Shown here: positions 1-9,300 of the stretch, piece by piece
How positions within the stretch are numbered: position 1 is the first letter of the stretch
Layout of the letters: the number at the start of each line of letters is the position of its first letter
Origin: Chitinophagaceae bacterium
Lineage (GTDB): Bacteria > Bacteroidota > Bacteroidia > Chitinophagales > Chitinophagaceae
Assembly (NCBI GenBank): GCA_004322425.1
Contig: SCVJ01000041.1
Location: 1-44,863 of the forward strand
Direction of reading: 5' to 3'
DNA length: 44,863 bases
Notes under the pieces: model-generated
Databases searched by the model: none
The model's input: the letters and a program-made list of their open reading frames with translations, nothing else
What the model was told of the DNA's origin: nothing
Made by a program: the position numbers and the translations under genes

Positions 1-506
1 GGTGTGTTTGCACCATCAAATCCGTAGAAAGTAAGAAGGTCGCGAATTTCCATTTCTACTAATTCAATTAGTTCTGGATCTTCCACCAAATCAACCTTAT
101 TCATAAACACAACAATTTTTGGAACGCCAACTTGACGAGCCAAAAGGATATGTTCTTTCGTTTGTGGCATCGGACCATCCGTAGCAGCCACTACCAATAT
201 TGCACCATCCATTTGTGCTGCACCGGTAATCATGTTTTTCACATAGTCAGCGTGACCTGGACAGTCAACGTGAGCATAGTGTCTATTTGCTGTTTGGTAT
301 TCAACGTGTGCTGTGTTGATGGTAATACCACGCTCTTTTTCTTCAGGAGCGGCATCAATTTCATCATATTTTTTTGCTGTTGCTAATCCTTTTGAAGCAA
401 GATGCGAAGTAATAGCAGCAGTTAAGGTGGTTTTACCATGGTCAATATGTCCAATGGTTCCAACGTTTACGTGGGGTTTGTCCCTTTTAAAAGTCTCTTT
501 TGACAT
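1..506 (-). CDS. tuf: Elongation factor Tu, N-terminal part (runs off the left edge)
   Basis: EF-Tu is the GTPase that delivers aminoacyl-tRNA to the ribosomal A site. The visible 168 codons begin [19 protein letters not shown] and carry the G1 loop GHIDHGKT near residue 20, the switch I RGITI segment, the G3 motif DCPGH and the G4 motif NKVD, so this is the first 40 percent or so of the GTP-binding domain. The rest lies beyond base 1. It is the last visible member of a tRNA-tuf transcription unit: four tRNA genes precede it on the same strand. The 123-base gap after tRNA-Thr(GGT) holds no SD sequence. Identity is certain; the truncation is a window edge, not a broken gene. Confidence 0.97.
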   Translation of the reverse strand, partial: MSKETFKRDKPHVNVGTIGHIDHGKTTLTAAITSHLASKGLATAKKYDEIDAAPEEKERGITINTAHVEYQTANRHYAHVDCPGHADYVKNMITGAAQMDGAILVVAATDGPMPQTKEHILLARQVGVPKIVVFMNKVDLVEDPELIELVEMEIRDLLTFYGFDGANT

Positions 507-629
507 TGTTATCCGTTTTAGATTGTTTTTACAAATTTAATTTATCAAACTATTGGCATCTTTTTTTGATTCAATCCGTTGCCAAATTATTTATATACCC
601 TTCTATTTTTATCCTTTCATCCTTTTTTG

Positions 630-701
<72 letters not shown>

Positions 702-814
702 TGCTAAAGTACTGTGAGCTTTCCCACCTTCTTCTCTATAAAGAACTTTTCTTTCTTCAAAAAATCCTACTTCCTAAAATTCCAAAACTAGCTTCCGCAA
801 TCTATTTAAACAAG

Positions 815-887
815 AGCGGGAGACGAGGCTCGAACTCGCCACCTATAGCTTGGAAGGCTATCGCTCTACCAAATGAGCTACTCCCGC
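815..887 (-). tRNA. tRNA-Gly (anticodon TCC)
   Basis: Cloverleaf with perfectly paired acceptor GCGGGAG/CTCCCGC, anticodon stem ATAGC/GCTAT around loop CTTCCAA, T loop TTCGAGC and discriminator T. No encoded CCA. It is the third gene of the four-tRNA cluster that leads into tuf, between tRNA-Tyr and tRNA-Thr(GGT). Confidence 0.96.
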
Positions 888-925
888 TGCTAACTATTTT
901 TCAAAAAAAAGAACTTCTGTTTCTG

Positions 926-1008
<83 letters not shown>

Positions 1009-1020
1009 ATTTGTTTTCTG

Positions 1021-1093
1021 AGCCACTTGTCGGAATCGAACCAACGACCTACTGATTACAAATCAGTTGCTCTACCAGCTGAGCTAAAGTGGC
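1021..1093 (-). tRNA. tRNA-Thr (anticodon TGT)
   Basis: Acceptor GCCACTT/AAGTGGC fully paired, anticodon stem ACTGA/TCAGT with loop TTTGTAA, T arm TTCGATT, discriminator T, no encoded CCA. It is the first gene of the tRNA-tuf unit and lies about 80 bases downstream of a Bacteroidota-type -7 box. Confidence 0.96.
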
Positions 1094-1172
1094 ATAATAA
1101 AATTCTGCCAGACTTCCAGCATCTCCGGCCTTAAAAGCTATAAAGAACTAACCCCTAAATTCTTAAGGGAGG

Positions 1173-1180
1173 CAAAGGTA
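1173..1180 (-). promoter_or_regulatory. Candidate -7 box for the tRNA-tuf operon
   Basis: The minus strand reads TACCTTTG, a perfect match to the Bacteroidota primary sigma -7 consensus TAnnTTTG, in the gap between the hpf stop and tRNA-Thr(TGT). I see no TTG at the expected -33 distance. Start of transcription would fall near 1166, giving a leader of about 70 bases. The assignment rests on motif and position only. Confidence 0.6.
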
Positions 1181-1265
1181 AGGGAAATTGATAATTGGAA
1201 AAATTTTACGCCGCTTTTTTGTAAACAAAATTTACAAAAATAATTTCAATAAAATTTGTAAGAAT

Positions 1266-1565
1266 TTAGGCAGCCTTTTTCTCTTTGTCTTTTTTTATTT
1301 GAATTAAAAGAGATTCAAATGCATCATCGAAAGAATCTTCAAATGATTTAGTACTTGTTTTTGAAAAAAAATTATGTCGCGGTGCATATACCCTTATCTC
1401 AGCAATCTTATCTTTTATGTGGTGCACTATGTTGTCAAGTTTTAAAAAGACATCAACTTTTACAATGCGATCGTTTAGAGTATTTAATTTTTGGATTTTC
1501 TTATTTACATAGTCTACCAGTTTTACATCGGCTGTAAAATGTACTGATTGAATGTTTACATGCAT
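1266..1565 (-). CDS. hpf: Ribosome hibernation promoting factor, short form (HPF/RaiA)
   Basis: This 99-residue protein has the size and layout of the HPF/RaiA family (a beta-alpha-beta-beta-beta-alpha fold), which binds the 30S decoding region during slow growth and blocks tRNA and mRNA entry. It begins MHVNIQSVHFTADVKLVDYV, has the family's alternating strand segment (VDVFLKLDN, AEIRVYAP), and ends in a lysine-rich tail. There is no long-form C-terminal dimerisation domain. It sits between xerC and the tRNA cluster, an order I recall as typical of Bacteroidota. The start ATG has no SD. Its 5' gap contains a perfect 20-base palindrome. Confidence 0.9.
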   Translation of the reverse strand: MHVNIQSVHFTADVKLVDYVNKKIQKLNTLNDRIVKVDVFLKLDNIVHHIKDKIAEIRVYAPRHNFFSKTSTKSFEDSFDDAFESLLIQIKKDKEKKAA

Positions 1566-1647
1566 AAGATTAATATTTAAAAGTGAAACGATAAAAAAAG
1601 AATTTTATTTCAATGGAATTTTACTACCTGTTCCTTATGAAGGTACG

Positions 1648-1667
1648 TTGAATAAAATTTTATTCAA
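1648..1667. repeat. Perfect 20-base AT palindrome between xerC and hpf
   Basis: The sequence TTGAATAAAATTTTATTCAA is its own reverse complement. It lies 30 bases past the xerC stop and about 80 bases before the hpf start. On the xerC/hpf strand it is not followed by a T run, so it is not a standard intrinsic terminator in that direction. It may be an operator for hpf or chance in AT-rich DNA. Confidence 0.4.
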
Positions 1668-1697
1668 AATATTTTTTTCTTGGATAGTCTTCCAATT

Positions 1698-2594
1698 TTA
1701 AGCTTTGGGATGAGCTTTTTTATACACTTCTTTTAATTTTTCAATTGTATTATGCGTGTACACTTGTGTGCTGGCTAGGCTTGAATGGCCAAGCAGATCT
1801 TTTACCGCACTCAAATTTGCACCGTTGTTCAGTAAATGAGTAGCAAAAGTATGACGCAAAACATGGGGACTTTTCTTATCTAAAGTCCTAATATTTTGTG
1901 AAAGTATTTTGTTAACTAAAATATACGCATACTTGGGATACAGTTTTTTTCCATTTTCTCTAACCAATAATTCACTATTAGAATTTTTAAACTGTTTTCT
2001 TTTCAATTGCTCATACTCTTTCATCATTGTTAATATTTCCAGCGAAACTGGTAATATTCTTTCCTTGTTTCCTTTCCCTAATATTTTGATTTGTTTTTTG
2101 GAATAATCAATTTGATTTTCTTTTAGATTGATTAATTCAGTGAGTCGCATTCCAGTAGCATAAAAAAGTTTAATCAGCAATTTTGTGTTTAAAGTTTCCC
2201 AGCTTTCAGTACTAAATTCAAGGGCTTCCATAAGATTCTTGATATCCAATTCTTTAATAAAAACAGGAAGTCTTTTTTCCATTTTAGGAACAATAATTTT
2301 TCCCATTGGAGAAGATTTTACAACACCTGTTTTCAATTGATATTTGTACCAAGATTTGAGTGTAGATATTTTACGATTCATAGTCCTGCTCGAAACTTTT
2401 AATTCCTTAAGACTTACTAGCCAACTCCGAATAAAGCTGTGTGTGATTTCTTTAAAATTAATTTCGCCATATTTTTTTTCAAGAAAGTCAAAAAACTGAA
2501 TCAAATCGTCTTGATATGCCCTAACGGTATGGCTTGAATATCTTTTTTCAAACTTCAAATAATCAACAAATAATTGAATTTCAGGGCGAAGCAT
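1698..2594 (-). CDS. xerC: Tyrosine recombinase, XerC/XerD type
   Basis: The 298-residue protein has the usual Xer length. Residues 1-90 form the SAM-like core-binding domain (FVDYLKFEKRYSSHTVRAY). The catalytic domain carries all active-site residues: R150 in ATGMR, K174 in the beta-hairpin ILGKGNKER, H244 and R247 in HVLRHTF, H270 in LLGH, and nucleophile Y279. Xer recombinases resolve chromosome dimers at dif during division. No excisionase, att repeat or integrated element is nearby and the setting (rpsU before, hpf after) is the conserved housekeeping one, so this is the chromosomal enzyme and not a phage integrase. XerC versus XerD cannot be settled from sequence alone. A terminator lies between rpsU and this gene, so expression depends on read-through or an unseen promoter. 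Confidence 0.9.
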   Translation of the reverse strand: MLRPEIQLFVDYLKFEKRYSSHTVRAYQDDLIQFFDFLEKKYGEINFKEITHSFIRSWLVSLKELKVSSRTMNRKISTLKSWYKYQLKTGVVKSSPMGKIIVPKMEKRLPVFIKELDIKNLMEALEFSTESWETLNTKLLIKLFYATGMRLTELINLKENQIDYSKKQIKILGKGNKERILPVSLEILTMMKEYEQLKRKQFKNSNSELLVRENGKKLYPKYAYILVNKILSQNIRTLDKKSPHVLRHTFATHLLNNGANLSAVKDLLGHSSLASTQVYTHNTIEKLKEVYKKAHPKA

Positions 2595-2599
2595 ATTAT

Positions 2600-2641
2600 A
2601 AAAAAAAGATGACTACAAAGCTATAAAACTCTGTAGTCATC
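2600..2641 (-). terminator. Intrinsic terminator after rpsU
   Basis: On the minus strand a perfect 10-bp stem (GATGACTACA paired with TGTAGTCATC) with a 14-base loop is followed by eight T residues. It stands 26 bases past the rpsU stop and directly before the xerC start, so it should end or attenuate rpsU transcription. Confidence 0.85.
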
Positions 2642-2667
2642 TCAATAAGTTAAAGTAAATTATTTAC

Positions 2668-2865
2668 TTAAATCTCAATCTTTCCGATGGCAATATTTTG
2701 CTTGTAAACTGCCTTTAAAACTTCACCCCTTCTTTTGATAGAGGGCTTGATAAATGCTTGACGAGCACGCAACTGCAGTAACGTTTTAGATTTCTCAAAT
2801 TTCTTTTTATACTTTCTGAGTGCCTTGTCTATATTTTCGCAGTCTTTTGAATCAATAATTAGCAT
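2668..2865 (-). CDS. rpsU: 30S ribosomal protein bS21
   Basis: The 65-residue protein matches bS21: start MLIIDSKDCENIDKALRKY, then the basic helix segment (KKFEKSK, LRARQAFIKPSIKRRGE). bS21 sits on the 30S platform next to the 3' tail of 16S rRNA. The start is fixed by a strong SD (AAAGGAGGT) ten bases upstream, the only one I found in this window. A promoter with both -7 and -33 elements lies 39-67 bases upstream, and a strong terminator follows, so rpsU may be largely its own transcription unit. In Bacteroidia bS21 takes part in hiding the anti-SD, so an SD on its own mRNA points to autoregulation (see findings). Confidence 0.95.
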   Translation of the reverse strand: MLIIDSKDCENIDKALRKYKKKFEKSKTLLQLRARQAFIKPSIKRRGEVLKAVYKQNIAIGKIEI

Positions 2866-2875
2866 AGTAGATGAT

Positions 2876-2884
2876 ACCTCCTTT
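2876..2884 (-). promoter_or_regulatory. Strong Shine-Dalgarno sequence of rpsU
   Basis: Minus-strand AAAGGAGGT ends ten bases before the rpsU ATG (2863-2865). Other genes here start without SD, as is usual in Bacteroidota, so this site is exceptional and confirms the rpsU start. Confidence 0.9.
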
Positions 2885-2903
2885 GGTATTTTTTTTAAGG
2901 CTG

Positions 2904-2932
2904 CAAAGATAGGGAGAAGAAATTTAAATCAA
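2904..2932 (-). promoter_or_regulatory. Promoter of rpsU (TATCTTTG with upstream TTG)
   Basis: Minus-strand TATCTTTG (2904-2911) matches the -7 consensus TAnnTTTG. A TTG at 2930-2932 lies 18 bases upstream of it, in the place of the -33 element. The predicted start of transcription is roughly 30 bases before the rpsU ATG. Confidence 0.75.
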
Positions 2933-2969
2933 AAAGAAAATCAAAATTCGTTTGCTTATATCAACCCGA

Positions 2970-4424
2970 TTACTTTGATTCCCCAAAAAGCTTGTAATTA
3001 TAAACAAATTCCAATTCCGTACACTTTACTTCGGGTAATGGATCTTTAGTAGGAACAAACCGAAACTTTTGACTTAGTTCAAAAAAAGAAATAGATTTAT
3101 TTATTGGAAAAATTTCAATAAAATTACTCAGAACTAACTTAGATGTATCGGTTTGATAGATCCAATGTAATCCTTCTTTAAAACCCATTTCAAATATTTT
3201 TACACCATTAAATTGTTTGGAAATATTTTTTACACAAACAGCGCTATTGACTTTTGAATAATTATTTACATCCACTAAACTTGACTTTGAAATTTCACTC
3301 GCCATTCTATAGTCGTAACTATTACTATATGTATAGTAACAGTGAAATAGCATTAGTAAAATAAAACAACTCAATTTGAGCGTGTTGTTTACATTCCCTT
3401 TTAAGAATAAATAGCCAACTGTCAAACACCAAAAAACGGATGGTAAATAGAGAAATCGTTCTGATTCGGTATCATGCGTATCTATGCCTAAAGAAATATA
3501 GGGCATTAGAGAAATTAAAAAACAAAAAGACAAGAATATAAAAAGTAAATTTTGTTTAAAGCGCCGCATCAGAACAATTGCCATTATAGCAACAACTATA
3601 ATTATAATACTATAATATAGTACAAATAGTTGGGTAGAATCCATGGGCGGAAGAAAGCTTCTTGCAATTAGCCGATTATAATTAAGAAAAAGTTCCCTAA
3701 AATTAAACTCAGATAAATAATGAGTCTCATAACTATCCATCATTCTTCCCACAATAAAATAGCGAATACCTAAAAACAAAACAAATGAACTCCAGTAAAA
3801 CAATAGTGCAATGATTTCTTTTCGTTTATTGTCTTTATTTATCCTAATCTCCATTAATGTAATAAGTAAAATGATTAATGGACTTATCCAAATACTTTCA
3901 TAAGTAAAAAGTCCTACTTGAAAACATAAAATCGAAATAACTAAATTGTATTTATGTTCATTTTTTTTAATGAAATAAATAATTGAAGTAAGAAAAAATG
4001 CAACACATAATGACGCCGCTTTTCCAAGAATCCACAAAATAGCTTCTGAATGAAAAGCATAGATAAGAAATAGGCTGGCTACAAGAACAGCTCCCGTTTT
4101 TGCTTGAACCTTTTCAAAACCGCCATATCGAAAAAGCAACAACTTGCTTAATTTGTAAAAAAGAAAAGTACAACTCAAATGAATCAACAATGCTGTAAAG
4201 TGGTAGCCAGTTGGATTTTTTCCAAAAAGCAAAAATTCAAGATGTAGTAAAAATTCGTGGACAGGTCTCACCAAATGGGTTTGAAAATAAATCCCCTTTT
4301 CACTTAATGGAATATGGATAAAATCATCATTTAAAAAATAAAGTCCAAAAGGTTGATATAAATAAAGAGTAAAAAAACAACTCAAAACAAGTAAAGTATA
4401 AACTGTAGTTTTTGATGCAAACAT
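2970..4424 (-). CDS. Multi-pass membrane protein, probable GT-C fold glycosyltransferase
   Basis: A 484-residue hydrophobic protein with around ten predicted membrane segments. The first loop after TM1 carries the acidic pair LNDDF (D33, D34) and then RPVHE near residue 55; a later loop reads ERFLYLPSVFW. An acidic pair in the first periplasmic loop plus such an RP/LYLP pattern is typical of GT-C enzymes (PMT/ArnT/TMTC-like) that use polyprenyl-phosphate sugars. It follows hscA by 19 bases on the same strand and may be co-transcribed with it, though the functions do not obviously relate. The C-terminal 90 residues are soluble-looking. Donor, acceptor and family number cannot be told from here; a non-catalytic membrane protein is the alternative. 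Confidence 0.6.
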   Translation of the reverse strand: MFASKTTVYTLLVLSCFFTLYLYQPFGLYFLNDDFIHIPLSEKGIYFQTHLVRPVHEFLLHLEFLLFGKNPTGYHFTALLIHLSCTFLFYKLSKLLLFRYGGFEKVQAKTGAVLVASLFLIYAFHSEAILWILGKAASLCVAFFLTSIIYFIKKNEHKYNLVISILCFQVGLFTYESIWISPLIILLITLMEIRINKDNKRKEIIALLFYWSSFVLFLGIRYFIVGRMMDSYETHYLSEFNFRELFLNYNRLIARSFLPPMDSTQLFVLYYSIIIIVVAIMAIVLMRRFKQNLLFIFLSFCFLISLMPYISLGIDTHDTESERFLYLPSVFWCLTVGYLFLKGNVNNTLKLSCFILLMLFHCYYTYSNSYDYRMASEISKSSLVDVNNYSKVNSAVCVKNISKQFNGVKIFEMGFKEGLHWIYQTDTSKLVLSNFIEIFPINKSISFFELSQKFRFVPTKDPLPEVKCTELEFVYNYKLFGESK

Positions 4425-4443
4425 TTTATTTATATTAACATCA

Positions 4444-6300
4444 TTACACTTTTTTCCCCTTCATTGCTTTTCCAATGGCTTCATCCATCACTCGTTCCGC
4501 AAAAGGTGTGGAAATTGAATTTAATTTTTCTATTGCTGAATGAATCTCATCTTTATTTCCTGTTTCAATTAATTTTTCTAATTCAGTAATAGCTTGTTGA
4601 GTTACTTGTATTTCTTCTTCTGAAAGAATCTTATTATTTTTTGAAATAAAATTCACGGTAACATCAACGATTTGCCTTGCCTCAGTTTTAGCCTCCACCA
4701 ATGCTCTAGTTTGTATATCTTCTTTAGCATTTTCAATAGCATCTTTAAGCATTTTTTCTACTGCTTCATCCGTCAATCCGTATTGAGGTTTTACTTCAAT
4801 AGTTTGCTCTACCCCACTTCTTAGCTCCTTTGCATTAACATTTAAAATCCCATCGGAATTTATTAAAAATAAAATTTCAATTTTGGGTAACCCTGCTGGC
4901 ATTGCCGGAATATTTGTTAAACTAAATTCAGCCAACTTGCGATTGTCTTTTACTAAATCTCTTTCCCCTTGAAAAACAGAAATAATGATGCCCGATTGCC
5001 CGTCTTTTTGTGTTGTGTATTGTCTGCTTGCTTTTGTTGGAATTTTTGAATTTCTTGGAATTAAAACATCCATTAACCCTCCCATCGTTTCAATTCCAAG
5101 TGAAAGTGGTGTGATATCCAATAATAAAAAATCTTTATTATTTCCGGCTAAAATATCGGCTTGAATTGCTGCGCCTAAAGCAACTACCTCATCGGGATTT
5201 AGATTATCGTGAATGGGTTTTCCAAAAAATTTCTCTACTTGATTTTTTACGAATGGAATTCTGGTTGATCCACCCACCATAATAATTTCATCCATCTCGT
5301 TTTTCTCCATTCCTGCGTCCAATAAAGCATTTTTACAACTCGCAATTGTTTTTTCAATGAAAGGATGAATTAATTTTTCAAACTCAGATTTTGATAAACT
5401 TATATTTAATTCTTTCAATTTTCCATCAAAGACTTCCTGTGTACTTAAATATTTTTTTGCTTCTTCCGCTTTTAAACGAAATTCTTGCGACAACGACTTA
5501 TTGTTTTTTAATTCATCTGCAGAGACATTTAATTGCTGCATCCAATAATTAACAATGGCATGATCAAAATCATCACCACCAAGATATGTATCTCCGTTTG
5601 TTGAAAGCACTTCAAAAATTCCACCGCTAATGCTAAGAATTGAAACATCAAAAGTGCCACCACCAAGATCGTAAACAGCAATAGTTTTATTTACATCGGA
5701 TTTTAGTCCAAAACCATAAGCCAGACTTGCAGCGGTAGGTTCGTTGACAATTCGAAGAACATCCAATCCTGCCAATTTTCCAGCATCCCTGGTTGCTTGA
5801 CGTTGCGAATCGTTAAAATAAGCAGGAACAGTAATAACCGCTTTTGTTACACTTGTTTTTAAAATATGCTCGGCTCGCTGCTTTAACTCTTTTAAAATAA
5901 ATGAAGACAATTCTATTGGTGAATAAAATTTTTCTCCAACTTGAATTTTAACAAGTGAATCACTATTATCATCAATTATTTTGTAGGTATAAAATGAAGC
6001 TTTCTCTTGAATATCTCGGTAGGATTTACCCATCAATCTTTTTACTGAAAAAATAGTATTCTGTGGCTCAGTTAAGAGAAAAGGAATTGCTTCATCGCCA
6101 ACGGATATTTGATGGGCATTCCCAAAATGAATTACAGAAGGGACTAAAGCATTGCCAGAAAATTCTTTAAGGACTACTGGATTTCTATCTTGAGGATGTA
6201 TGATAGCAATTAAACTATTGGTTGTTCCTAAATCAATACCAACAATCATTTCCTTTTGTTGCAAACTTCCCGTAGAAATATTAATTCCAATTTTAGCCAT
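4444..6300 (-). CDS. hscA: Hsp70-family chaperone, HscA type (Fe-S cluster assembly)
   Basis: At 618 residues it is shorter than DnaK and matches HscA length. An N-terminal extension ([18 protein letters not shown]) precedes the first phosphate loop [11 protein letters not shown], as in HscA, whereas DnaK begins almost at this motif. The ATPase domain has the second phosphate loop [23 protein letters not shown] and GGSTRIP; the linker [17 protein letters not shown] leads into the substrate-binding domain. HscA helps release Fe-S clusters from the scaffold IscU together with HscB. No isc genes are in view, so the assignment rests on length and N-terminus. The start ATG lacks an SD. A DnaK paralogue of unknown role is the alternative. 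Confidence 0.78.
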   Translation of the reverse strand: MAKIGINISTGSLQQKEMIVGIDLGTTNSLIAIIHPQDRNPVVLKEFSGNALVPSVIHFGNAHQISVGDEAIPFLLTEPQNTIFSVKRLMGKSYRDIQEKASFYTYKIIDDNSDSLVKIQVGEKFYSPIELSSFILKELKQRAEHILKTSVTKAVITVPAYFNDSQRQATRDAGKLAGLDVLRIVNEPTAASLAYGFGLKSDVNKTIAVYDLGGGTFDVSILSISGGIFEVLSTNGDTYLGGDDFDHAIVNYWMQQLNVSADELKNNKSLSQEFRLKAEEAKKYLSTQEVFDGKLKELNISLSKSEFEKLIHPFIEKTIASCKNALLDAGMEKNEMDEIIMVGGSTRIPFVKNQVEKFFGKPIHDNLNPDEVVALGAAIQADILAGNNKDFLLLDITPLSLGIETMGGLMDVLIPRNSKIPTKASRQYTTQKDGQSGIIISVFQGERDLVKDNRKLAEFSLTNIPAMPAGLPKIEILFLINSDGILNVNAKELRSGVEQTIEVKPQYGLTDEAVEKMLKDAIENAKEDIQTRALVEAKTEARQIVDVTVNFISKNNKILSEEEIQVTQQAITELEKLIETGNKDEIHSAIEKLNSISTPFAERVMDEAIGKAMKGKKV

Positions 6301-6384
6301 TAGTTTCTCTTAAAAACTGTAAAGTTAATAATTATAAAGACGGAGCAATTTAAGATTTTTGAAAACTAATTAATCGCGAAGAAC

Positions 6385-9300
6385 TTAACGCATCAAGTAC
6401 ATTTTCCCATATCCTTTATTAAAATATTTGTCTGTTACATCGCCATCTGCTTTGTATTGATCCAATGATTTTCCATTGAGGTTGGTTACAACTCTATATA
6501 AATAAACTCCATTGGCTAATTTTTGTCCATACTGATCCGTTCCGTCCCATTTGAATTCTGTGATGTTTCTACCAATATGTAAAAAACCAAGTTCTTCTTT
6601 TGTAATTTCTCTAACTATTTTACCAGTAATTGTAAGAATTTGAATCTTTATGTTTTGTGGCACTTCATTTCCTGTTAATGTAAAAACGAATGCTGTGGCC
6701 GTTGTAAATGGATTGGGATAATTTAGCATGTTTGAAATCATCGCTTTGTTGATGATTTGAAATCCTACTTTATAATCAAGTGTGCCAGCCTCATTACCAC
6801 TTCTATCTTTTCCGGAAACAATTAATTCATAGTCTCCATCAATCAAAAAATTAGGACGAAATTCAATTCGTGCTGTATTGTCACTATTGGGTGCATTTCC
6901 TGCAGCAATAAATTTTAATGTGTCATTATTTCTAAAATAAAATGGACGAATAACGCCATTTGGATATTGAACACGAAGTCGAATACCAGCTGTATCATTT
7001 AACACTAACCATTTAGCTTCATCTTTCAGTTGAATAATAATACTAGGTTTTGCAGAAACAATATCGCGATGTAGAATATGTACGCCGTCAAAAGTAACAT
7101 CCATTAAAGGATGAGTTTTATCGGGCTTAACATAGAAATTTTTGAAAATAAAATTATTAAACAATGCTTGCTCGGGTTGATCATTGTCTGGATTTACATT
7201 TACAAACAATGTATTTAAACCCGTAAATGATACTGTTGGTACAGCATACTTTATATGTACCGTATCGTTTGTAATCAAGGGCTTGAATCTTTTTAGCGGA
7301 ATAATATTTGTAACATTATTTTTATCAACAACAGTCATCTTTACTTTCAAACTATCAAAACTAGTCTCGCTTATATTTTTAAATGCTAATTTAAAATCCA
7401 AGGGTTCGCCAACTTCCAACGTGTCTTTAAATTGAAAAAGCAGATTTGGTGCAACGGCTCCTTCTGGAACTGGCACATAATTTACTCTCCAATATTTTAA
7501 CTGATAAGGTGTAAGATGAATGGAATCAATATTGCGCATTCTTAATCTCAAAAATGGATATTGAGCAGCATTAATAAATGAAATATCCTGATCCTGTTGA
7601 GTAAGATTCAGATTACTCAATAAAGTTGTTTCAATACCTCCAATAGTTATTCCAATTACATCCACAGTTGGGGCATCACCAGGAATAATATCAGCCACAC
7701 CTCTCCATTTCAATTGTCTCCATTGTTTTGCTTTGCCAAAAATTGGGGAGGTCATAAATCCTAAAGAGTCGGGAGTAGTACAATTGGCTGATAAAATAAT
7801 TCTGTCATAAATTCCATCTGTATATTGATATTGCGGCACAAACCCATTACTTCCTTTTTTATACACCATCGCCCAAGCTCTCGGTTTGTAAATTGAATCT
7901 AATTGCGAAAATCCGGCTGTTTTTAGTTTATGATACAAGGAATTATTTGCACCATAAATAGCCGTATCAGATTTCCAAGTAGCAGCAAATGAATTATTAT
8001 AATCATAATCAAAACTTCTTACTACAACATAACTTCCAATTGGAATTGTGTCCATAAAATCCATCATCAATTTTCTACTCGCTGGATTCATATAAGAAAA
8101 TTCAAAATTATAATTTCTACTGGGCGCACAACTTGCACTAGCACTTCCATAAAGAAAAAGACTACTGCCATTTGCATCAACATTTTTCCAGGGTTTAAAG
8201 TTGGTTGAATCAAACACATTAAAAATTAACGATTTCCCCAAACAAGCACTTTTAATATTCATTACTCCATTTACCGTAATAGAAAAATCTGAATCAAAAG
8301 TTCCACCTGTTGGCCACATAGTATTTCTAATAAACAAATTATTTATAACTGGATTAAATTTCCACAATCGCGAGATTGAATCTAGATACATTCGTTGGGG
8401 AACTATTTTTGTTTGTTGAAAAAAATGAGATTGATTAAATCCTACATCACTATTGGCTAAGTACACAAATGAAACCGTATTCCATTTTACTGCTGAACCT
8501 TGACTGTCCAACGCTGCTACGCGCCAATAATAAACTGTACTATCTACAAATAGTATTCCAGGAGTAAATTCAATTAGCCCACCAATCGAATTAACGGTTT
8601 GCGTTCGCTTAAATGGAGAATTAAAAAATTCAGTGGTGTCAAACTCCATCCTATACTGCTTTTGTGCACTAAATGGATTCGCCGTTGAAACAATGAGTTT
8701 TTCATTTTGCTTGTTTACAATAGCAAAATTTACAGGCCAAATAGGTCTCGCTTCATCTTCAAAAATGTAGACTTCTTTTGTTATACTATTATTGGTTTCG
8801 TATAATTCGTCCACGGCATTATTAGCATCAATGGTGATAATAATTTTATTCAATCCTTTGTCGGTTGTGGGATTGATTGGTAAGAAAAGTGTTAAGGAAT
8901 CTATGTATCGAATTCCTGCAATGGAATCTTTAAAAACAGTAGTTACTACTCCATTCGGAAGTTGACGTTTTACTTCCACTGCTATTTCTTTGTTAATAGC
9001 CTTACCCATATTGAGGAACTTTGCATTCACAGTAAAGCCTGTTTCAGCTATCGAAACAAAACTGGGTGAAACTTTTACCAATTGATCTTCTATTACATAA
9101 TCTGGTTTTATATGAGAATTGAGTTTGATTGCCGGATCGCCTTGTAACGTATTTTGCTCAGTTAAAAATCGAGCAAAAAAATCATTCGGTGCTGTTTGAT
9201 TCAAAACTTGAATAACAGATTCTTTAATTACTTCACCAAAGCTTTTGTTATAGTGTGTAACCGATTCCGCAGTATAAGTTCTTGTATTATAAAGATCGAG

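Noticed and set aside
1698-2594. Tyrosine recombinase as a sign of an integrated element
   Set aside because: Length and motifs fit chromosomal XerC/D, the locus is the conserved rpsU-xerC-hpf one, and no att repeats or phage genes are nearby.
4444-6300. DnaK as the identity of the Hsp70
   Set aside because: The N-terminal extension before the phosphate loop and the shorter length fit HscA better; no grpE or dnaJ is adjacent. Not fully excluded.
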